Shown piece after piece: positions 59,228 through 64,000 of a stretch of 64,000 bases of DNA. Location of the stretch: assembly GCF_036240795.1 (NCBI RefSeq), contig NZ_CP108454.1, positions 434,001-498,000 of the forward strand, in the 5' to 3' direction. The DNA comes from Streptomyces sp. NBC_01268. Lineage in GTDB: Bacteria; Actinomycetota; Actinomycetes; Streptomycetales; Streptomycetaceae. The first letter of the stretch is position 1; the number at the start of each line of letters is the position of its first letter. A program made the position numbers and the translations under genes. The notes under the pieces were generated by a model. The model saw only the letters and a list, made by a program, of their open reading frames with translations. It did not search any database and was not told the DNA's origin.

Positions 59228-59965
59228 ATGTGCGGTCGTTACGCCTCCTCCCGCGGTCCTCAGGACCTGACCCGGCTCTTCGACGTCACCGAGTGGCGCC
59301 CCGAGGAGACGCTCGCACCCAGCTGGAACGTCGCCCCCACCGACCCCGTCTACGCGGTCCTCGAACGCGCGGCGCGCGAGGAGGACGGCGGGGAGGTCCG
59401 GCGGGAGCTGCGGGCGCTGAAGTGGGGCCTGGTGCCGTCCTGGGCGAAGGACCCGAGATCCGGCGCGCGGATGATCAACGCGCGGGTGGAGACCGTGCAC
59501 GAGAAGCCCGCCTACCGGCGCGCCTTCGCCAAGCGGCGCTGCCTGCTCCCGGCCGACGGCTTCTACGAATGGGACCCGGTGGAGGACGGGGCGACCGGCA
59601 AGGTGCGCAAGCAGCCGTACTTCATCCTGCCCGCCGACGGCCGGGTGATGGCCATGGCCGGCCTCTACGAGTTCTGGCGCGACCCCGAGGTCGCCGACCC
59701 CGACGATCCTGCCGCCTGGCTGACGACCTGCACGATCATCACCACCGAAGCCACCGACGCGGCGGGCCGCGTGCACCCCCGCATGCCGCTCGCCCTCTCC
59801 CCCGACCACTACGACGCCTGGCTCGACCCCCACCACACCGACACCGCGGACCTCCGCGCCCTGCTCACCCAGCCCGCCGACGGCCGGCTCATCGCCCGGG
59901 CCGTCTCCCCCGCCGTCAACAACGTCCGCAACGACGGCCCCCACCTGATCGACGCGGCCACCTGA
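59228..59965 (+). CDS. SRAP (YedK/HMCES-like) DNA-protein crosslink protein
   Basis: 245 aa beginning MCGRYA, which leaves the catalytic Cys2 at the N-terminus after Met removal. Other family residues are present: Asn in ARMINARVETV, Glu in GFYEW, and His in HPRMPL. SRAP proteins form a thiazolidine crosslink with abasic sites in single-stranded DNA and protect them. The YSS-to-NAP spacing (PSWNVAPTD) and WGLVPSW are typical. It is divergent from the PEP-mutase-family gene and followed by a 391-base gap. Confidence 0.92.
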   Translation: MCGRYASSRGPQDLTRLFDVTEWRPEETLAPSWNVAPTDPVYAVLERAAREEDGGEVRRELRALKWGLVPSWAKDPRSGARMINARVETVHEKPAYRRAFAKRRCLLPADGFYEWDPVEDGATGKVRKQPYFILPADGRVMAMAGLYEFWRDPEVADPDDPAAWLTTCTIITTEATDAAGRVHPRMPLALSPDHYDAWLDPHHTDTADLRALLTQPADGRLIARAVSPAVNNVRNDGPHLIDAAT

Positions 59966-60356
59966 CCTGAGGTGAGGCGCCGAGGGGGCAGGCCACGCAC
60001 CTCCTAGTACCAGGGGCGGGCTTCATGCGTGGGCAGCGGACGCAGCTTCCCCCGCGCGAGCGCGCACCCTGGCCCCGCCGGAGGGGCGGCGTCCCGGCCC
60101 CTTCCGTCCTGTGACGTCGTCCCGGCGGACGGCGCCACCTGGGCCGAACGCCTCGCTCCGATCGTCGGCGAGCGCACTCCGCGCCGCCGTCCGCCCCCCG
60201 GCCCGCGGCTCAGGCCCGGCATGGGTCGGGTCGGGGTCGGGTCGAGGTCGGGCACTCGGCCACTCGGACGCGCCCCGCGCATGAGCCCGGGGCCGTCCGG
60301 GCAGGCGGTCGTCCAGACGGCCTTTCGGGGGCGGCGACGACGGGACGAGGTGGGAC
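59966..60356. other. Intergenic region, 391 bases
   Basis: No gene is supported between the SRAP and FUSC genes, which run in the same direction. Only weak inverted repeats such as GAGGTG (59969) with CACCTC (59998) were seen. The open frames here have no binding site or recognisable composition. Confidence 0.3.
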
Positions 60357-61583
60357 GTGGCACGGGACGGAGGCCGGGGCGACCGGGGTGAAGGGCTGAT
60401 CGCGCGCCTGCGCCGCGACCCCTTCGCCGTCCAGACCGTACGGTCCACGGCCGCGGCCACGCTCAGTTATGTCGTCGCCCTCCGGCTCAGCAGCGAACCG
60501 GTCCCGCTGACCGCGCCGCTGACCGCGCTCCTCGTCGTCCAGGTCACGCTCTACTCGACCCTGACCACCAGCCTCCGCCGGGTGAACTCGGTCGTCGTCG
60601 GGGTCCTCATCGCCATCGCGTTCAGCGTCGTCGTCGGCCTGTCCTGGTGGAGCCTCGCCCTCGTCATCCTCGCCTCGCTGCTCGTCGGCCGGCTCGTCCG
60701 GGTCGAGGAGTTCGTTCCCGAGGTCGCGATCAGCGCCATGCTCGTCCTCGGTGTCACCCAGGTCTCCGACACGGCCTGGGACCGCGTCCTGGAGACCCTC
60801 ATCGGTGCCGTCGTCGGCATGCTGTTCAACCTGGTCCTCGCCCCGCCGGTCTGGGTCGACACCGCCGGCGACTCCATCGAGGACCTCGCCCGGCGGATGC
60901 GCCTGCTGCTGCTCGACGTGGCGGACGCCTTCACCGGGGCACCCCCCGTCGAGCAGGCCGCCGCCCGGCTGCACGAGGCCCGCCGGCTCGACAACGACGT
61001 CGCGGACGTCGACGGGGCGCTGCGCACCGCGGAGGACAGCCTGCGGCTCAACCCGCGCGTCAAGGAGGGCCTGCTGCACCGCGTCGTACTCCGCACCGGC
61101 CTCGACACCCTGGAGATCTGCGCCGTCGTCCTGCGGGTCCTCGCCCGGACCCTCACCGACCTGGCCAAACACCGCGGCGGGCAGGAGCTGCTGCCCGAGC
61201 GGGCCGCCCTCGCCGTCCGGGAGACCGCCCAGTACACCGCCGACGCGCTCGTCAGCTTCGGCGTCCTCGTCACCGCGCGGGGCAGTGAGGGCGCCGAGGC
61301 CGCCGAGACCCGGCTGGCGGGCGAGCTGCGGGCGGCCAGGGCCTGCCGGGACGGCGCCGCCGACCGGCTCCTCGCCCTCGCGCTCGCCGACCCCGGGCGT
61401 TGGCAGCTGTACGGGGCGCTGCTCGCCGAGATCGACCGGATCCTCGACGAGCTCGACCCCGAGCACCGGGGCCGCCGGCTGATGGAGGAGCTGGACCGGC
61501 GGGTCCGCGAGCGCCACGACCGCCGCCGCCGGCTCACCCTCCGCGACCGGTGGGGCACCCGCGGGTCCGGCCGCGCCGACTGA
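60357..61583 (+). CDS. FUSC-type (aromatic acid exporter family) membrane protein
   Basis: 408 aa from GTG at 60357. The N-terminal half has about five membrane helices (STAAATLSYVVALRL, PLTALLVVQVTLYSTL, VVVGVLIAIAFSVVVGLSWWSLALVILASLLVG, VAISAMLVLGVTQV, IGAVVGMLFNLVLAPPVW). The second half is a cytosolic helical domain with coiled-coil character (LRAARACRDGAADRLLALALADP; MEELDRRVRERHDRRRR). The layout is that of the FUSC/ArAE family of putative exporters. It lies 47 bases before the MFS gene in the same direction. Confidence 0.83.
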   Translation: MARDGGRGDRGEGLIARLRRDPFAVQTVRSTAAATLSYVVALRLSSEPVPLTAPLTALLVVQVTLYSTLTTSLRRVNSVVVGVLIAIAFSVVVGLSWWSLALVILASLLVGRLVRVEEFVPEVAISAMLVLGVTQVSDTAWDRVLETLIGAVVGMLFNLVLAPPVWVDTAGDSIEDLARRMRLLLLDVADAFTGAPPVEQAAARLHEARRLDNDVADVDGALRTAEDSLRLNPRVKEGLLHRVVLRTGLDTLEICAVVLRVLARTLTDLAKHRGGQELLPERAALAVRETAQYTADALVSFGVLVTARGSEGAEAAETRLAGELRAARACRDGAADRLLALALADPGRWQLYGALLAEIDRILDELDPEHRGRRLMEELDRRVRERHDRRRRLTLRDRWGTRGSGRAD

Positions 61584-61630
61584 TGACCGCCCGCGACGGG
61601 GGCACCCGCCCCGGCGGAGAGAGGAGAACC

Positions 61631-63118
61631 ATGAGTGCGACGACTCCTTCCACGAGCGACGGGGCGGGCACGGTCACCACCGCCGTACCGGCCCGGCTCG
61701 ACCGGCTTCCCTGGTCCCGCTGGCACTGGATGATCGTCATCGGCCTCGGCACCGTCTGGATCCTCGACGGGCTCGAAGTCACCATCGTCGGCAACATCGC
61801 CGGCCGGCTGGCCGAGGAGGGCAGCGGCCTCGACATCACCGCGGCCCAGGTGACGGGCGTGGCAGCCGCCCTCTACGTGGCAGGGGCCTGCTCGGGCGCC
61901 CTGTTCTTCGGGTGGCTGACCGACCGGTACGGCCGCAAGAAGCTCTTCATGATCACCCTGGTCGTCTATCTGGGCGCCACGGCGATGACCGCCCTGTCCT
62001 TCGAGTCGTGGTGGTTCTTCCTCTTCCGCTTCCTCACCGGCTTCGGCATCGGCGGCGAGTACGCGGCCATCAACTCCGCGATCGACGAGCTGATCCCGTC
62101 CCTCTACCGGGGACGGGTCGACCTGATCATCAACGGCAGCTACTGGCTGGGCGCCATCGGCGGCGCCCTCCTGTCGATCGTCATGCTGGACACCGACATC
62201 TTCCCGAAGGACCTCGGCTGGCGACTCAGCTTCGCCCTCGGCGTCGTCCTCGGCCTGGTCATCCTGCTGGTACGCCGGCACGTCCCGGAGAGTCCACGCT
62301 GGCAGTTCATCCACGGCCACGAGAAGGAGGCCGACGAGCTGGTCACCTCCGTGGAGCGGGAGATCGAGGCCGAGAAGGGCACGGAGCTGCCGCCGCCGGC
62401 CGGCGAGATCACCGTCCACCAGCGCAAGAGCATCGGCTTCGGCACGATCGCGAAGACGGTCTTCGGCCTCTACCCGCGCCGCGCCGTCCTCGGGCTGGCC
62501 CTCTTCATCGGGCAGGCGTTCCTCTACAACGCGATCACCTTCGGCTTCGGCACCATCCTCATCACCTTCTTCGACGTGCCGACCGGCAGCACCGGCTACT
62601 ACTTCGCCGTGATCGCGGCGGGCAACTTCCTGGGGCCGTTGCTGCTCGGCCGGCTCTTCGACACCGTCGGCCGCCGGATCATGATCACAGCCACCTACCT
62701 GCTGTCGGGCCTCCTGCTCTTCGGGACGGCCTGGCTCTTCGGCCGGGGCTCGCTGACGGCGACGACCCTGACCGCCTGCTGGTGCGTGGTGCTCTTCTTC
62801 GCCTCGACAGGCGCCTCCAGCGCCTATCTGACGGTCTCCGAGATCTTCCCGATGGAGACCCGTGCCATGGCCATCGCCTTCTTCTACGCGCTGGGGACGG
62901 CGGCCGGCGGCATCACCGGCCCGCTGGTCTTCGCCGAGCTGACCGAGTCGGGGGTGGTCGGGGACACCGTGCTGGCCTTCCAGATCGGGGCCGCGCTGAT
63001 GTGCGCGGCGGGGATCGTGGCCGCCTTCCTGGCGGTGAACGCGGAGCGCCGCTCGCTGGAGGACATCGCCGCGCCGCTCTCGGCGGTGCGGGACGGGGAG
63101 GAATCCACCCGGGGCTGA
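61631..63118 (+). CDS. MFS transporter, sugar/metabolite:H+ symporter type
   Basis: 495 aa with ATG at 61631 after GAGAGGAG. Twelve membrane helices are expected. The signature between helices 2 and 3 is GWLTDRYGRKKLF and repeats in the second half as GRLFDTVGRRIM. RFLTGFGIGGEYAAINSAIDELIP and RRHVPESPRWQFIHG are typical of the sugar porter/AAHS-like branch, many of which carry aromatic acids or metabolites. A charged loop near 210-250 (ADELVTSVEREIEAEKGTE) links the halves. Pairing with a FUSC protein suggests a joint role in moving organic acids, which is inference. Confidence 0.9.
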   Translation: MSATTPSTSDGAGTVTTAVPARLDRLPWSRWHWMIVIGLGTVWILDGLEVTIVGNIAGRLAEEGSGLDITAAQVTGVAAALYVAGACSGALFFGWLTDRYGRKKLFMITLVVYLGATAMTALSFESWWFFLFRFLTGFGIGGEYAAINSAIDELIPSLYRGRVDLIINGSYWLGAIGGALLSIVMLDTDIFPKDLGWRLSFALGVVLGLVILLVRRHVPESPRWQFIHGHEKEADELVTSVEREIEAEKGTELPPPAGEITVHQRKSIGFGTIAKTVFGLYPRRAVLGLALFIGQAFLYNAITFGFGTILITFFDVPTGSTGYYFAVIAAGNFLGPLLLGRLFDTVGRRIMITATYLLSGLLLFGTAWLFGRGSLTATTLTACWCVVLFFASTGASSAYLTVSEIFPMETRAMAIAFFYALGTAAGGITGPLVFAELTESGVVGDTVLAFQIGAALMCAAGIVAAFLAVNAERRSLEDIAAPLSAVRDGEESTRG

Positions 63119-63143
63119 GCCGCCGGGACGGGACCCGTGTGCC

Positions 63144-64000
63144 TCAGCCGCCGAGGAGTTCGAGGACGGCCCGCCGGTAGACCCCGTAGACCCGCGGCAG
63201 TTCGGCCAGGTGGGCGCTTTCGTCGATGCCGTGGAGCCCCTCGTACGGGACACCGAAGCCGGCCGTCGCCGCGATGCCCTCCCCCGCCAGCAGATTCCCG
63301 ATGTTGGACGGGCCTGCGGTCTTCGCCCGGACCTTGAGGCCCTCCTCCGCGGCGGCGCGGAGGAGGGCGGCTGCCGGCTGTTCGTCCTCGGTGAGGCGGA
63401 ACGGCGGCCATGCGGCGACCGGGCTGACGTCGGTGGGGGCGGGGGCGGGCAGTTCGGTGTCGAGCGCGGTGACGGCCTCGCGTACGAGGGTCTCGGCGGC
63501 GGCGGCGTCGAAGCCGGGGGTGGTGCGGATGTCGACATGGATGTCGACCCGGTCCGGGGTGACGGAGAATCCCTGGCCGCCGTGGAAGGCGGTGACCGTC
63601 AGCTTCGGCGGCAGCGGGAACCCCGGGGCGTCCTCGGTGCCGGGCAGGCCGGCGGCGTCCAGGAGGCGTACGAGGTGGGCGCCGCGGGTGACGGCGCCGA
63701 CGGTGGTCCCGCGGGATCCGGAGTGACCGGAGGGGGCGTGCACGGTGATCGTGGCCCGCCACAGGCCCCGGCCGCCGACCACGACCTCGTCGATGCCGGG
63801 GTAGCCGATCAGCACCCCGGCGGGGCGGACCGCGTCCGGGTCGGCCAGGTAGGCGCGGGCGCCGCCGAAGCCGCCGGTGTGCTCGTCGACGTCCAGGAGG
63901 ACGGCGAGACCGCCCGCGAGTCGGGGTGCGCGGGGGGCGAGGTCGGCGGCGATGTGGCAGAACATCGCGGCGGCCAGCTTGGAGTCCGCCGCTCCCCGGC
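63144..64000 (-). CDS. M20 family metallopeptidase, N-terminus beyond the window
   Basis: The frame continues past base 64000; 285 residues are visible. It starts within RGAADSKLAAAMFCH, which is the metal-binding DxK/GAADSK region of ArgE/DapE-type peptidases. Next come LLDVDEHTGGFGGARAYL (general-base Glu region, reading DEHTG instead of the usual DEExG), the dimerisation/lid part VVGGRGLWRATITVHAPSGHSG and the end GLHGIDESAHLAELPRVYGVYRRAV. Substrate class (amino-acid deacylase or carboxypeptidase) cannot be told. It is convergent with the MFS gene, 25 bases apart. Confidence 0.85.
   Translation of the reverse strand, partial: RGAADSKLAAAMFCHIAADLAPRAPRLAGGLAVLLDVDEHTGGFGGARAYLADPDAVRPAGVLIGYPGIDEVVVGGRGLWRATITVHAPSGHSGSRGTTVGAVTRGAHLVRLLDAAGLPGTEDAPGFPLPPKLTVTAFHGGQGFSVTPDRVDIHVDIRTTPGFDAAAAETLVREAVTALDTELPAPAPTDVSPVAAWPPFRLTEDEQPAAALLRAAAEEGLKVRAKTAGPSNIGNLLAGEGIAATAGFGVPYEGLHGIDESAHLAELPRVYGVYRRAVLELLGG

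Overview
The window is very GC-rich DNA with strong third-position G/C bias, GTG and TTG starts, many 4-base start/stop overlaps (ATGA, GTGA, TTGA), Tat and lipoprotein signals and a sortase-E-type LATTG anchor. All of this points to a Streptomyces or close relative, probably chromosomal. I see no rRNA, tRNA, transposase or CRISPR array.

Layout. 1-10 kb: a truncated GAF-domain regulator gene, a Tat-exported erythromycin-esterase-like protein whose start codon appears to be ACG, a 179-bp CTAG-flanked palindromic repeat, a secreted adenosine deaminase, a convergent response regulator/histidine kinase pair and a MacB/FtsX-type ABC exporter. 10-12.8 kb: an NAD+-dependent DNA ligase and a divergent unknown gene. 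12.8-25.8 kb: a large minus-strand cluster with a DUF4132 protein, a 1637-aa protein of unknown fold, a MoxR AAA+ ATPase, a DUF5682-VWA protein and a SWIM zinc-finger protein. A strong hairpin splits it into two coupled units.

25.9-31.7 kb: a VOC protein, a membrane protein, then a two-gene module. A small helical protein ends in a RHIM-like amyloid motif, and an NB-ARC/WD40 NLR begins with a near copy of the same motif. This is the arrangement expected for bacterial amyloid signalling in immunity or regulated cell death. 31.8-51.9 kb: an accessory-looking island. It holds a CHAT-protease gene translationally coupled to a ParS/MbcA-like antitoxin and a RES-domain toxin; a four-gene Ser/Thr kinase - helical protein - Clp-like AAA+ - FHA operon; a macro-domain protein; a radical SAM protein; and an operon with a lipid-anchored VWA protein and a coiled-coil membrane protein. 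The domains suggest a signal-triggered defence or stress system acting on proteins and NAD+, but this is inference from domains and neighbourhood.

51.9-64 kb: a class A beta-lactamase lipoprotein with a UUCG terminator, a choice-of-anchor A wall protein, a peptidoglycan-binding membrane protein, an ABC-F antibiotic-resistance-type ATPase behind a six-codon leader peptide (MAFFFV), a PEP mutase/isocitrate lyase family enzyme, an SRAP DNA-protein crosslink protein, a FUSC-type membrane protein with an MFS transporter, and a truncated M20 peptidase.
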